DNA from: Methanocellales archaeon
GTDB taxonomy: Archaea; Halobacteriota; UBA148
Length of the DNA: 56,130 nt
Assembly (NCBI GenBank): GCA_030019435.1
Contig: JASEEV010000006.1
Coordinates: 1 to 56,130 of the forward strand
Reading direction: 5' to 3'
The position numbers and the translations under genes are program-made. This document shows, piece after piece, positions 46,278-54,202 of this stretch. The first letter of the stretch is position 1, and each line of letters opens with the position of its first letter. The notes below the pieces were generated by a model. That model did not search any database. It was not told where the DNA came from and saw only the letters and a list, made by a program, of their open reading frames with translations.

Positions 46278-46950
46278 ATATCATCGTTCTAAGGCGATCG
46301 GCTGCCCTAGCTGCGCTATCTGATACGTCTCCAAGCACGTCCAAGATCCTTGCCAGATGGAAAACACCCACAGCCCCTATTTCATCCTCGGCGAGGAAGA
46401 TTTTTCTGGTCAGCCCCATTCCAATCATGTCAATTTCATGCTCCAATTTCTCCACAAGTGGTATCAGTTCTAGCGTCTCTCCGATCTCCTTTTTTCTAAA
46501 AGATGTTGCCACCAACTGCGAAATTTTTTCCGTCGCTTTGAGATATGCATCCATCGTTTTCGTCGTCATCTTTGTCATTTCCAGTAGCCCGCTCTTGATT
46601 TCCTTTGGCAGAACGTATGATCTGAGCGTCATCAGCTTGGCAACGTCCTCAGCACAGTCTGAGATCGAGTCCTGTGGCTTCAGGAATTCCAGCACATCTT
46701 GTCGGTTAACTGGCAGCAGCACTGAATACGGCAGTCTTTTTCTGATCGTCTGTTTGATCAAATCGGCTTCATGCTCTAGGGTAGAGATCTCATCACTGAG
46801 CTTCTGTACTCTAGACGCATCGCCATCGCAATATGCTTGAACCATCTCTTCCAGTTTATATGCTGCCTCGCATACCTTCTCCGCATGCTTATATAATGGT
46901 TTGAAGGGTGATTCTGCAAATATGCCTGCAATCGAACGCATATATCTCAT
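46270..46950 (-). CDS. DUF47/PhoU-like phosphate transport regulator
   Basis: A 226-residue helical protein of the TIGR00153/DUF47 family: [20 protein letters not shown] at the N-terminus, then [20 protein letters not shown] and [20 protein letters not shown]. It resembles PhoU and regulates or couples to PiT transporters. Start ATG 46950 is chosen because GGGGGG stands six bases upstream; an earlier ATG lies seven codons before. It is divergent from the PiT transporter gene, a common pairing. Confidence 0.9.
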   Translation of the reverse strand: MRYMRSIAGIFAESPFKPLYKHAEKVCEAAYKLEEMVQAYCDGDASRVQKLSDEISTLEHEADLIKQTIRKRLPYSVLLPVNRQDVLEFLKPQDSISDCAEDVAKLMTLRSYVLPKEIKSGLLEMTKMTTKTMDAYLKATEKISQLVATSFRKKEIGETLELIPLVEKLEHEIDMIGMGLTRKIFLAEDEIGAVGVFHLARILDVLGDVSDSAARAADRLRTMISR

Positions 46951-47082
46951 ATTGCCCCCCCACTCATCCATATAAATCTAATTGGAACGATTAATCATTA
47001 TGATACTTAAATCAACCGTTGTTAAATGGAAGGTTTATTTCAGCATAGGATTTTAACCTTATGACGAGGAGAACTAGTCTTA

Positions 47083-48087
47083 ATGATAACTGTGCTTGGT
47101 TTCAGTCTGTTGGCATTTGCAGGCCTCTTAGCAGGATTCTACATGGCTTGGAACATAGGCGCCAACGACACCGCCAATGAGATGGCGACCTCTGTAGCAA
47201 GTGGTGCTCTCACACTCAGACAAGCGGTGGCAATATCAGCTACCTTTAACGCACTTGGAGCGGTGTTTATGGGGGCAAGGGTTGTTAGTACCATTGGAAA
47301 AGGAATCGTACCACAAGTCGAGCCCATCGGGGCGTTATGCGCTGTGATAGCAGCCAGTGTTTTTGTCACGCTTGCTACCTGGAAAAATATGCCCGTCTCT
47401 ACCTCTCATTCGATAGTGGGTGCAATGCTTGGGTATGGCCTCGTAGGCGTTGGAATCGCTGGAATAAACTGGTTTGTGATGGCGAATGTGATCCTCGCTT
47501 GGGTGCTCTCCCCCCTTGCTGGAATAGCGATGGGTTTTTTCGTTTTTAAGTTCATCAGAGGTCTTGTGCTAGAAAGAATAGAAGATGTGAGCAAAGCTGA
47601 GAGAGGATATACCCCCCTGCAAATCATGAGCGCTAGTTACGAGGCTTTTGCCACTGGATCAAATGATGTCGCCAATGCGATAGCCCCTGTTGCAGTGATA
47701 ATGGCAGGAGGGTTTGCCTCTGAGCTGAAGGTTCCAATCTGGCTTTTAGCGTTTGGGGGCATTGGAATAGCTGTTGGGACGCTCATGTGGGGATACAAGG
47801 TCATGGAGACCATCGGAAAGAGAATCACCGGTGATATCACTCCTACAAGGGGATTTGCAGCAGAATACTCAGCTGCGACGGTGGTTTTGGTGTGCTCATA
47901 TCTTGGAATGCCTGTCAGCACAACTCATGCATCTGTGGGCACAGTTACAGGCGTTGGATTTGCAGGAGGACTAAGCGCTGTGAACCTTCGCATAGTAGGC
48001 AGAATAATCGCATATTGGCTTCTAACAGTTCCGATTGCAGCGCTATTTGCTATGGCTTTGTTCAAGCTATATATGGTGATGATATGA
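47083..48087 (+). CDS. pit: PiT-family inorganic phosphate transporter
   Basis: A 334-residue membrane protein with about ten helices. The duplicated PiT signature is seen as AWNIGANDTANEMATSVASG near residue 23 and AFATGSNDVANAIAPVAVIM near 187. It moves phosphate with H+ or Na+. GACGAGGAGAAC is the ribosome site. It is divergent from its likely regulator DUF47 and overlaps the next small membrane protein gene by ATGA. Confidence 0.95.
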   Translation: MITVLGFSLLAFAGLLAGFYMAWNIGANDTANEMATSVASGALTLRQAVAISATFNALGAVFMGARVVSTIGKGIVPQVEPIGALCAVIAASVFVTLATWKNMPVSTSHSIVGAMLGYGLVGVGIAGINWFVMANVILAWVLSPLAGIAMGFFVFKFIRGLVLERIEDVSKAERGYTPLQIMSASYEAFATGSNDVANAIAPVAVIMAGGFASELKVPIWLLAFGGIGIAVGTLMWGYKVMETIGKRITGDITPTRGFAAEYSAATVVLVCSYLGMPVSTTHASVGTVTGVGFAGGLSAVNLRIVGRIIAYWLLTVPIAALFAMALFKLYMVMI

Positions 48088-48269
48088 AGGAGACGATGGC
48101 GATGATTACCATATGCTGGATCAGTTGGATATCTATAGCAGCGCTGGCGACATCTCTGATGCTTCCCTCTAAAAGATTTAGCCAATGGTCTAATAGGAGG
48201 ATCATGGGAACAAGCTCTGTGATAGCGACCTTGGTTGTGTTGATCATTTTGTTCATCTTATGGGGATGA
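48084..48269 (+). CDS. Small two-helix membrane protein
   Basis: A 61-residue protein starting MKETMAMITICWISWISIAA with a second helix TSSVIATLVVLIILFILWG. The ATG overlaps the PiT stop (ATGA), so translation is coupled and the protein may be an accessory subunit of the transporter. Its stop is four bases before the dihydroorotase ATG. No known family recognised. Confidence 0.7.
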   Translation: MKETMAMITICWISWISIAALATSLMLPSKRFSQWSNRRIMGTSSVIATLVVLIILFILWG

Positions 48270-48273
48270 TCGA

Positions 48274-49584
48274 ATGTTCGATTTGGTCATCAAAAATGCG
48301 AGATTGGCGTTGGCAAAGGACATCATAGAGGCAGAGCTTGCAATAAAGGATGGCAAGATCGTAAGAATTGCGAAAGATATTGCATCAGAAGACATCATCG
48401 ACGCGCACAACTTGCTTGTGCTTCCAGGCATGGTGGATGTTCATGTACATTTCCGGGATTCAAAGGAAAGACATAAAGAGGACTGGTATACCGGCTCCTC
48501 TGCAGCAGTAGCAGGTGGCGTGACCAGCGTGGTAGATCATCCGAACACGATCCCACCTACTACTTCTGTAAAATCGTTCAAAGCCAAACTGAGAGAGGCA
48601 GAGAGAAAATCGATAGTCGATTTCGGCATCAATGCCGGTGTAGTCGAGGGCGCAGAACTCGAAAAATTGTGGAAAAGAGGCGTAACCGCTTTCGGCGAGA
48701 TATTCATGGCTGAGTCAAGAGGAGAAATGGGCGTTGATGATATGGCGCTATTCAAGGCGTTTCAAACTATCGCCCAGTTGAGCGGCATCGCATGCATTCA
48801 CGCAGAAGACGAGCAAATTATCCTAGAACGTACTAAGAAGTTGAAGGATAAGACCGATCCCAGCGCTTATTCATCATCCAGGCCAAACAGTTGCGAAGTT
48901 GCTGCTATGACAAAAGCGATAGGATTAGCTCATGATGTCGGTGCAAAACTTCACATCTGCCATCTTAGCACGAAAGAGAGCTTGAACCTAATCGGGGCAG
49001 AGATCACATCTGAAGTCACACCTCATCACCTATTCTTATCGCAAAAGGACTGGGAACGATTAGGCACCTTTGGCAAGATGAATCCCCCGCTGAGAAGCGA
49101 ATTAGATAGAAAGAGCCTTTGGGCTGGGCTACATAAAATCGACATGATCGCATCTGATCATGCCCCTCACACTATAGAAGAAAAAAAGCAAGATATCTGG
49201 AGCGCCCCTCCCGGTGTACCGGGCGTCGAGACATCATTACCGTTGATGTTGTCTGCTGTAAAGAAAGGGCGCATATTGCTTCAACGTGTGATCGAGTTCA
49301 TGGCGACCAATCCAGCAAAAATTTTCTGCTTGAGAGGAAAAGGCGAGATCAAAGTTGGAAACGATGCCGATTTCGTGTTCGTCGATCTAAATGACATGAA
49401 GCCCATCAAGGACAGGAACCTGCACAGCAAGGCTGGTTGGACTCCTTTTGAGGGAATGGATGCCATATTTCCCAAAATGACGTTTGTGCGTGGAGAGATC
49501 GTGTACGATGGCGAAATAGTTGGCGAGAAAGGTCAGGGACGCTTCATTCCCGGCAGAGGAGCCGACAAACCTATATATGGATAA
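48274..49584 (+). CDS. pyrC: Dihydroorotase
   Basis: Converts carbamoyl aspartate to dihydroorotate in pyrimidine synthesis. The 436-residue amidohydrolase has VDVHVHFRDSKERHKEDW near residue 54 (metal His and DHO signature HVHFR), HICHLSTKES near 226, and MIASDHAPHTIEEKKQDIWS with APPGVPGVETSLPL near 292. These match type I dihydroorotase. GGGGATGA precedes the ATG. It follows the phosphate transport genes in one run; TATA GATAATGACAAATAATATATT downstream belongs to the next transcript. Confidence 0.95.
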   Translation: MFDLVIKNARLALAKDIIEAELAIKDGKIVRIAKDIASEDIIDAHNLLVLPGMVDVHVHFRDSKERHKEDWYTGSSAAVAGGVTSVVDHPNTIPPTTSVKSFKAKLREAERKSIVDFGINAGVVEGAELEKLWKRGVTAFGEIFMAESRGEMGVDDMALFKAFQTIAQLSGIACIHAEDEQIILERTKKLKDKTDPSAYSSSRPNSCEVAAMTKAIGLAHDVGAKLHICHLSTKESLNLIGAEITSEVTPHHLFLSQKDWERLGTFGKMNPPLRSELDRKSLWAGLHKIDMIASDHAPHTIEEKKQDIWSAPPGVPGVETSLPLMLSAVKKGRILLQRVIEFMATNPAKIFCLRGKGEIKVGNDADFVFVDLNDMKPIKDRNLHSKAGWTPFEGMDAIFPKMTFVRGEIVYDGEIVGEKGQGRFIPGRGADKPIYG

Positions 49585-49611
49585 TGACAAATAATATATT
49601 GTCCTCTACGA

Positions 49612-49822
49612 GACTGGTGTGAGGTTCCGTTGGAAGTATGATCGCTGGTGCAAAAGAGGGCAACTCCGCGTTGTATAGGTCCTTGCGGGAGTTATTGCTT
49701 CGTGCTATCGATGACCGTAAGACAACCCCAATGCGGGACAGCTCCCCTGGCACGAGGGTAACTGAGAGGGACTGCGGAATCTTCCAGAGGATGATCTCTC
49801 GGAGTTAGTGCGTCAGGGGACA
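49612..49822 (+). ncRNA. Candidate structured RNA between pyrC and the Toprim gene
   Basis: A strong TATA-like AAATAATATATTG (49589-49601) lies after pyrC, then about 210 bases with no ORF. Stems seen: AACTCC/GGGAGTT around 49667-49698, and a long rod at 49747-49819 formed by CCCCTG-GCAC with GTGC-GT-CAGGGG, inside it TAACT-GAGAG with CTCTC-GG-AGTTA. The rod is followed by ACA (49818-49820), as after H/ACA hairpins, but the pseudouridylation pocket is not clear. I tested it by eye against SRP RNA and RNase P RNA and it fits neither. Could be an H/ACA guide or a novel RNA. Confidence 0.5.
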
Positions 49823-49852
49823 TCCTTTTATGTTTGCCCTATGGTGATTGAG

Positions 49853-50257
49853 ATGGAAGATCTTGAGCGACTGCAGAAAATCGAGCAGATAATCAGTGAA
49901 ATCCAGGATTTAGCTTTAGAGGGGGCTATCATCATCGTCGAGGGGGAGAAGGATCGAGATGCCTTGGGCGAATTGGGCATTTCAGGTCAAATTTTGCTTG
50001 CGTCTTATCCACCGTTGTTGAATTTTGCTGAGGACATTTCACGAAGAACTGATCTGGCGATAATTCTAACCGATTGGGACTCGCAAGGGAAAAAATTGGC
50101 AAAAAAGCTCTCTGGATATCTACAAGCATCTGGCATGAAGCCCAACAATTTGATAAGAAATAAGATCAAGAAACTCGTACAAAAGGAGATCAAGGACGTG
50201 GAAGGTCTGAGTGGTTACGTTCATAGTCTCAGACGTGAAGTATATACTCGACATTAA
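49853..50257 (+). CDS. Toprim-domain protein (UPF0292-like)
   Basis: A 134-residue protein with a stand-alone Toprim fold: GAIIIVEGEKDRDALGELGI has the catalytic-type Glu, and LAIILTDWDSQGKKLAKKL has D-x-D. It may act in primer or RNA end processing, like small primase-type proteins; function is not established. The TATA-like CTTTTATGTT at 49823-49832 is about 25 bases before ATG 49853 and GGTGA is upstream, so I chose this start instead of ATG 49841. It precedes dnaG, also a Toprim protein. Confidence 0.85.
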   Translation: MEDLERLQKIEQIISEIQDLALEGAIIIVEGEKDRDALGELGISGQILLASYPPLLNFAEDISRRTDLAIILTDWDSQGKKLAKKLSGYLQASGMKPNNLIRNKIKKLVQKEIKDVEGLSGYVHSLRREVYTRH

Positions 50258-50325
50258 CCACAACTTTATTAAACCCTAACACATAATTGTTAGTGTAATA
50301 TGAGAACATCATCACTCTCATAGGT

Positions 50326-50442
50326 AAAAATAGCTAAAGAGGTAATCTTACCGTCATTCATGGTTAACTCACTAGTACTCTGAAGAGTTGTAGAGCGCAA
50401 AGGTCACTTAGTGGTGAAACCTTCCCTCGATTAGCTATTTTT
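50326..50442 (+). promoter_or_regulatory. Structured leader upstream of dnaG
   Basis: AAAAATAGCTAA (50326-50337) and TTAGCTATTTTT (50431-50442) are perfect 12-base complements closing a loop of about 93 bases. Inside are further hairpins: GGTAA/TTACC, AACTC/GAGTT and CACT/AGTG. A TATA-like CTTTATTAAAC near 50269 lies upstream. The closing stem ends 17 bases before the dnaG ATG, next to the ribosome site region (TTAGGGGGG). This suggests a regulatory leader or a separate small RNA. Confidence 0.65.
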
Positions 50443-50459
50443 CCTTAGGGGGGATTTCA

Positions 50460-51623
50460 ATGCAAAATTATGATACCACGAAATACATAATCCATGCTTG
50501 TATCAACGCCGAAGGCGTTGTGGAGAAACCCGACGTAGTGGGAGCGATCTTTGGGCAAACAGAGGGATTGCTCGGTGACGATCTAGACCTAAGAGATCTT
50601 CAGAAGACAGGAAGGATAGGTAGAATAGAGGTCAACATCGATTCTAAGGCAGGCAAATCAAGTGGAACCATCTTGATTCCATCCTCTCTGGATAAAGTCG
50701 AAACGTCGATATTAGCGGCAGCCATAGAAACTATAGATAGGGTGGGACCTTGCGTCGCTGATATCAGCGTGGAAAAAGTCGAAGACGTTAGGGCGACGAA
50801 AAGAAAACAGATCATAGACCAGGCAAAACTCATTCTTTCTGATAAGTTCGATCATGGTATCCCAGAGGGGCAAGAGATAACAGAATCTGTGAGGCAGGCA
50901 GTGCGCGTAGAAAAGATCACCCTTTTTGGTGACGAGAGCTTGCCAGCAGGTCCTAATGTACTTGATTCGGATGCGATACTCATCGTAGAAGGAAGAGCAG
51001 ATGTCATGAATTTGCTACGCTACGGAATCAAGAATGCGATTGCTGTGGAAGGAACCAATGTTCCTTTGACCATAGGAGAGTTGAGCAAAAAGAAAACCGT
51101 CACGGTCTTCTTGGACGGCGATAGGGGCGGAGACCTTATATTGAAGGAACTACTCCAGACCGCAGAGATCGATTATGTTGCAAGAGCTCCAGAGGGTAAA
51201 GGCGTAGAGGAGTTAACTCACAAGGAGATCGTCAAAGCATTAAGGAACAAGGTACCAGTAGAACAAACTATAGAGATGAGAGCTCATCGGAGAATGAAGA
51301 GCGCGAAAAGGAGGATCTTGAGATGGAGTCCACCTAGCAAGCAAAACGAACTCAAGGCATATGCAGAGGAGCTCAACGGCACTTTGAGTGCGAAATTGCT
51401 CAACTCTGATAAGAAGGTCATAAGAGAAGTTGCCGTCAGAGATCTTGCAAATGTGCTTAAAGAGAGCGATAATGTAGAGGGGGTGATCTTTGACGGAGTG
51501 ATTACGCAAAGAATACTCGACATCGCTGCAGAAAAGGATCTTGACTATTTAGTTGGCGTCAAGCTAGGTAACATCGTCAAGAGACCTCTATCTGTGAAAG
51601 TTTTGACCACTAGCGATCTATGA
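50460..51623 (+). CDS. dnaG: DnaG-like primase (archaeal)
   Basis: A 387-residue archaeal DnaG. The Toprim domain lies at about 170-260 with [20 protein letters not shown] (Glu177) and [20 protein letters not shown] (Asp219, Asp221). No bacterial zinc-binding N-terminus is present, as expected. Archaeal DnaG has primase activity in some species and associates with the exosome. GGGGGG stands seven bases before the ATG. The stop overlaps the convergent rimI by 14 bases. Confidence 0.94.
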   Translation: MQNYDTTKYIIHACINAEGVVEKPDVVGAIFGQTEGLLGDDLDLRDLQKTGRIGRIEVNIDSKAGKSSGTILIPSSLDKVETSILAAAIETIDRVGPCVADISVEKVEDVRATKRKQIIDQAKLILSDKFDHGIPEGQEITESVRQAVRVEKITLFGDESLPAGPNVLDSDAILIVEGRADVMNLLRYGIKNAIAVEGTNVPLTIGELSKKKTVTVFLDGDRGGDLILKELLQTAEIDYVARAPEGKGVEELTHKEIVKALRNKVPVEQTIEMRAHRRMKSAKRRILRWSPPSKQNELKAYAEELNGTLSAKLLNSDKKVIREVAVRDLANVLKESDNVEGVIFDGVITQRILDIAAEKDLDYLVGVKLGNIVKRPLSVKVLTTSDL

Positions 51624-52050
51624 TCTTCCTCATTATGAGCGCACTCTCCCCATCGGAATAGTACTTTGGAGCGACACCAACCATCTCGAAGCCCAGCTTT
51701 TGGTACAATTTCTGCGCGATTAGATTACTTTTTCGCACCTCTAGCCGCACACTTGTAACTCCGTTTCTTCTGAACGCATCCAAGAGCTCTTTTACCAATA
51801 ACGTGGCAACGCCACTCCTCCTATGTTTTTTGCTGACTGCAATCGAGAATATCCTTCCTTCGCTTTCAGAAATCAGCATTCCTACTACGAAGCCCATCAC
51901 AATCCCATCTTTTTCCGCTACCAAAAATCCATCTGAACTCGTCTCATACAGCTTCATATACAAAAATGGGTCATGCTCCCTAAACGATTCTTCTTCTATG
52001 GAGAGTATTTGCTGAAAGTCCCTTGGCATAAATTTTCTGATCAGAAGCAT
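51610..52050 (-). CDS. rimI: RimI-like N-terminal acetyltransferase
   Basis: A 146-residue GNAT protein. [20 protein letters not shown] has the Q/RxxGxG/A acetyl-CoA loop, [20 protein letters not shown] and [18 protein letters not shown] complete the RimI/NAA10 pattern. It acetylates protein N-termini. The first bases overlap the archaemetzincin 3' end by ten bases, so it follows it in one operon. Confidence 0.92.
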   Translation of the reverse strand: MLLIRKFMPRDFQQILSIEEESFREHDPFLYMKLYETSSDGFLVAEKDGIVMGFVVGMLISESEGRIFSIAVSKKHRRSGVATLLVKELLDAFRRNGVTSVRLEVRKSNLIAQKLYQKLGFEMVGVAPKYYSDGESALIMRKIIDR

Positions 52051-52523
52051 AGCCTCTCACATTTTTTACATGGGCGTTTCTCCTTATAGTCAACATCAAG
52101 TATGCTCAGCGAAAAGGACATCACGCACCTCTTGTTTGGACAGTGCTCCAGCCCAAATGTGTGTCCAATCTCATGCACAGCCTCTTTTTTAGCTCTTTCC
52201 AAAAGCTCATGACCATGGAGTCTATAAATCGAAATCATACATCCTTTTCCACTCAACTCCGCTTGTCCAAACACGAAGTTTAGCTTAGGCATATACACAT
52301 CTACATCTGTTACTGCAATATTCTTGTCGCCCTCTCCTTTAGAAGCAATGGATACGAACTCGCTAGCGAGATATTGCCCTCTTTTTCCAACATAGGCATG
52401 TTCTGGAATCTCTTGCGCATTCGCAATTTCAGCTGTGACCCCAAATGTTTCTTCCAATGCACCACAAATGGTTTTAAGTACTTCTCCATCGATCTTCCCT
52501 ACTGGAACCACGTCAACGTGCAT
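52041..52523 (-). CDS. amzA: Archaemetzincin zinc protease
   Basis: A 160-residue metalloprotease. The zinc motif HEIGHTFGLEHC at 117-128 has His117, Glu118, His121 and His127, followed by Cys128 and Cys133, then CKKC and C at 152-159, the archaemetzincin zinc-finger-like tail. The Met-turn CVMSFS follows at 133-138. Cytoplasmic, substrate unknown. The ATG 52523-52521 abuts the divergent UPF0146 start. It precedes rimI with a ten-base overlap. Confidence 0.93.
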   Translation of the reverse strand: MHVDVVPVGKIDGEVLKTICGALEETFGVTAEIANAQEIPEHAYVGKRGQYLASEFVSIASKGEGDKNIAVTDVDVYMPKLNFVFGQAELSGKGCMISIYRLHGHELLERAKKEAVHEIGHTFGLEHCPNKRCVMSFSLSILDVDYKEKRPCKKCERLCF

Positions 52524-52533
52524 GGTAGTAATT

Positions 52534-52941
52534 ATGTTTAGAGGTCATAAAGATTTAGCAGAGTACATCCTCCGTTCATACAAGGGAAAAATCATAGAGG
52601 TTGGCATAGGAAAACATCCAGAGGTAGCACTCCTGCTAAAAGACCACTTGGAGATAATCGTGACCGATACCTCTGATCTTTGCATGGAAGGCATCCGTTT
52701 CATCAGAGACGACATATTCGATCCAAACATTCACATATATGAAGGCGCGAGCTTGATTTACTCGATTCGCCCTCCTGTGGAAATTCAGCATGCGATAGCG
52801 TCCGTCGCAAAGCAAGTAGGCGCAGATGTAATCATCAGGCCACTTGGATCAGAGAAGGCAGATCTCAATAAGTATTTTTCTGAGTCAAAGTTGATAAACT
52901 ACGGAGATGCGGTGTTCTATTTGTATAAACAGGGAGATTAG
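52534..52941 (+). CDS. UPF0146-family protein
   Basis: A 135-residue Rossmann-like protein: KIIEVGIGKHPEVALLLKDH and IVTDTSDLCMEGIRFIRDDI look like a degenerate methyltransferase fold, and SLIYSIRPPVEIQHAIASVA is the UPF0146 signature. No catalytic motif. Start ATG 52534 (or 52522) is only 10 bases from the divergent archaemetzincin start, so promoters of each must lie within the other gene. The stop overlaps the convergent OB-fold gene by four bases. Confidence 0.85.
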   Translation: MFRGHKDLAEYILRSYKGKIIEVGIGKHPEVALLLKDHLEIIVTDTSDLCMEGIRFIRDDIFDPNIHIYEGASLIYSIRPPVEIQHAIASVAKQVGADVIIRPLGSEKADLNKYFSESKLINYGDAVFYLYKQGD

Positions 52942-53321
52942 TATCTCCTTCTTTGTGATCTCTCTACATGTTTATCAGACATGTTGAGTGTCTCGTTAAC
53001 TTCGCCTATCTCTTCATCTGATATCAGCATTTTACCATATTTTCCGATGTTCAGTCGCATCGAGTTTCTGACAAGTGAGATATACCCATTTTCAATGGAT
53101 ATGACATTGCCAACACCAACTTTTCCGATCTGGTCATCCCAAAGTGACATCAGTATGCAGCCGGTTTCATCTCCAACCTTTACCTCAGAGACCTTTTTGT
53201 CACCAAATCTTGTGCTTATGTCTCTAAGCTCTCCTATCTCAAGCACTTTAACAAGTGTGTTCACATTCTTTGAATTTACGCCCATGTCCTTGACTTTCAA
53301 ATCTATGGCTTTGTACTCCAT
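52938..53321 (-). CDS. OB-fold single-stranded DNA-binding protein
   Basis: A 127-residue single OB-fold protein resembling archaeal SSB of the SOSS-B/Sso type. KDMGVNSKNVNTLVKVLEIG at the N-terminus, then KKVSEVKVGDETGCILMSLW and VGNVISIENGYISLVRNSMR; the C-terminus is basic (SQRRRY) instead of the acidic tail of bacterial SSB. DNA or RNA binding is expected. Nearest partner gene is UPF0146. Confidence 0.85.
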   Translation of the reverse strand: MEYKAIDLKVKDMGVNSKNVNTLVKVLEIGELRDISTRFGDKKVSEVKVGDETGCILMSLWDDQIGKVGVGNVISIENGYISLVRNSMRLNIGKYGKMLISDEEIGEVNETLNMSDKHVERSQRRRY

Positions 53322-53410
53322 AATATCACATTGCTTAATTACTTCTCCTTTTAAAAAAGAAGTACGCTATTTATGTTCACCCTGTATTTTATACTGTTGG
53401 TTGCTTTAAT

Positions 53411-53446
53411 AGTAAACTATATTAAGTATATTGTTTATAGTATACT
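53411..53446 (+). promoter_or_regulatory. Three AGTATACT-like boxes at 14-base spacing
   Basis: AGTAAACT (53411), AGTATATT (53425) and AGTATACT (53439) recur every 14 bases just before the antitoxin ATG at 53449. AGTATACT is a perfect palindrome. The TATA element is embedded in the array (AGTATATT, about 25 bases before ATG, giving a leaderless mRNA). Such an array fits cooperative binding by the RHH protein encoded next. Confidence 0.65.
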
Positions 53447-53448
53447 TG

Positions 53449-53688
53449 ATGGAAACTGTAAGTACCAAGGTTGACGACCAAACAAGGTATCAACTCGAGA
53501 AACTCCTAAAGAGTGGGGAATTTAAAAGCAAAAGTGAGCTAGTGCGGCGCGCTTTAAGAGATTTTATATCGCGAAAACAACTAAGATGGGAGAGTAGGGC
53601 AGAGATGCGCACATTCTTTAAAAAACGGTCGTTGGCCCCAAGTGGAGAGATAATAGAGAAAATACGAGGAGAAGAGGAAGACCTATGA
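53449..53688 (+). CDS. Ribbon-helix-helix antitoxin/repressor
   Basis: A 79-residue CopG/Arc-type protein: METVSTKVDDQTRYQLEKLL is the beta strand and first helix, SGEFKSKSELVRRALRDFIS the second helix, and a basic linker and acidic C-terminus (EKIRGEEEDL) for toxin binding. It probably neutralises the downstream PIN toxin and represses its own promoter through the AGTATACT boxes. Start ATG 53449 is preferred to an in-frame upstream codon inside the TATA array. The stop overlaps the PIN gene by ATGA. Confidence 0.88.
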   Translation: METVSTKVDDQTRYQLEKLLKSGEFKSKSELVRRALRDFISRKQLRWESRAEMRTFFKKRSLAPSGEIIEKIRGEEEDL

Positions 53689-54167
53689 AAGTCTACTTTG
53701 AACCGAGTGCTCTCCTCCAGTGCTACTTGCCAGACCAGGGTAGCGAAAACGTCGAGTGGGTGCTAAGCAGGCTAAATGAAGGAGAAGGTAAAACTTCTAG
53801 GTGGACCCTTCTCGAGATTACCAGGGGATTCTTGAAAAGAAAAAATTTGGGGGAGATCACCTCAGAGGAGGCAGAGGATTCGATAAATTTTTTTCTTGCT
53901 GACATAGCGACTCTTGAGCAAGAAAAAAGGGTGGAGGTAATAGACATATCAAAGGGTGTGATAGAGGAGGCTTTGTCGATCATGCGTATGTATAACATAT
54001 ATGCTGCTGATGCGATCCATTGCGCCACTGCGAATAGGATAGGTGTTGACATCATCCTCGTCGATGATAGACATTATAAAAAACTTCAGAGTGCAAGCAC
54101 GATTCAGATGCTTAACGTGTCCATGAAACCAAAGGAGTTCAAGAACGCATTTAAGGGAGTAACATAA
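53685..54167 (+). CDS. PIN-domain toxin (VapC-like)
   Basis: A 160-residue PIN nuclease. Acidic positions: Glu6 in YFEPSALLQ (most VapC have Asp here), Glu44 in TLLEITRGF, Asp109 in YAADAIHCATA and Asp127/128 in ILVDDRHYKKL. Expected to cut RNA with Mg2+. The Glu-for-Asp change may weaken or alter activity but can still bind metal. It is second gene of the TA pair, start overlapping the antitoxin stop by four bases. TATA for the next gene lies about 25 bases after its end. Confidence 0.88.
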   Translation: MKVYFEPSALLQCYLPDQGSENVEWVLSRLNEGEGKTSRWTLLEITRGFLKRKNLGEITSEEAEDSINFFLADIATLEQEKRVEVIDISKGVIEEALSIMRMYNIYAADAIHCATANRIGVDIILVDDRHYKKLQSASTIQMLNVSMKPKEFKNAFKGVT

Positions 54168-54202
54168 TACTTAAGACGATTCAACCTGTTGAAGGTATCA
54201 TC

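Noticed and set aside
49612-49822. SRP RNA or RNase P RNA
   Set aside because: The SRP helix 8 and RNase P P4 sequences are absent; true RNase P RNA was found at 45214-45636.
53685-54167. Inactive PIN domain because of Glu6
   Set aside because: Glu can replace Asp as a metal ligand and the other acidic positions are intact, so inactivity cannot be claimed.
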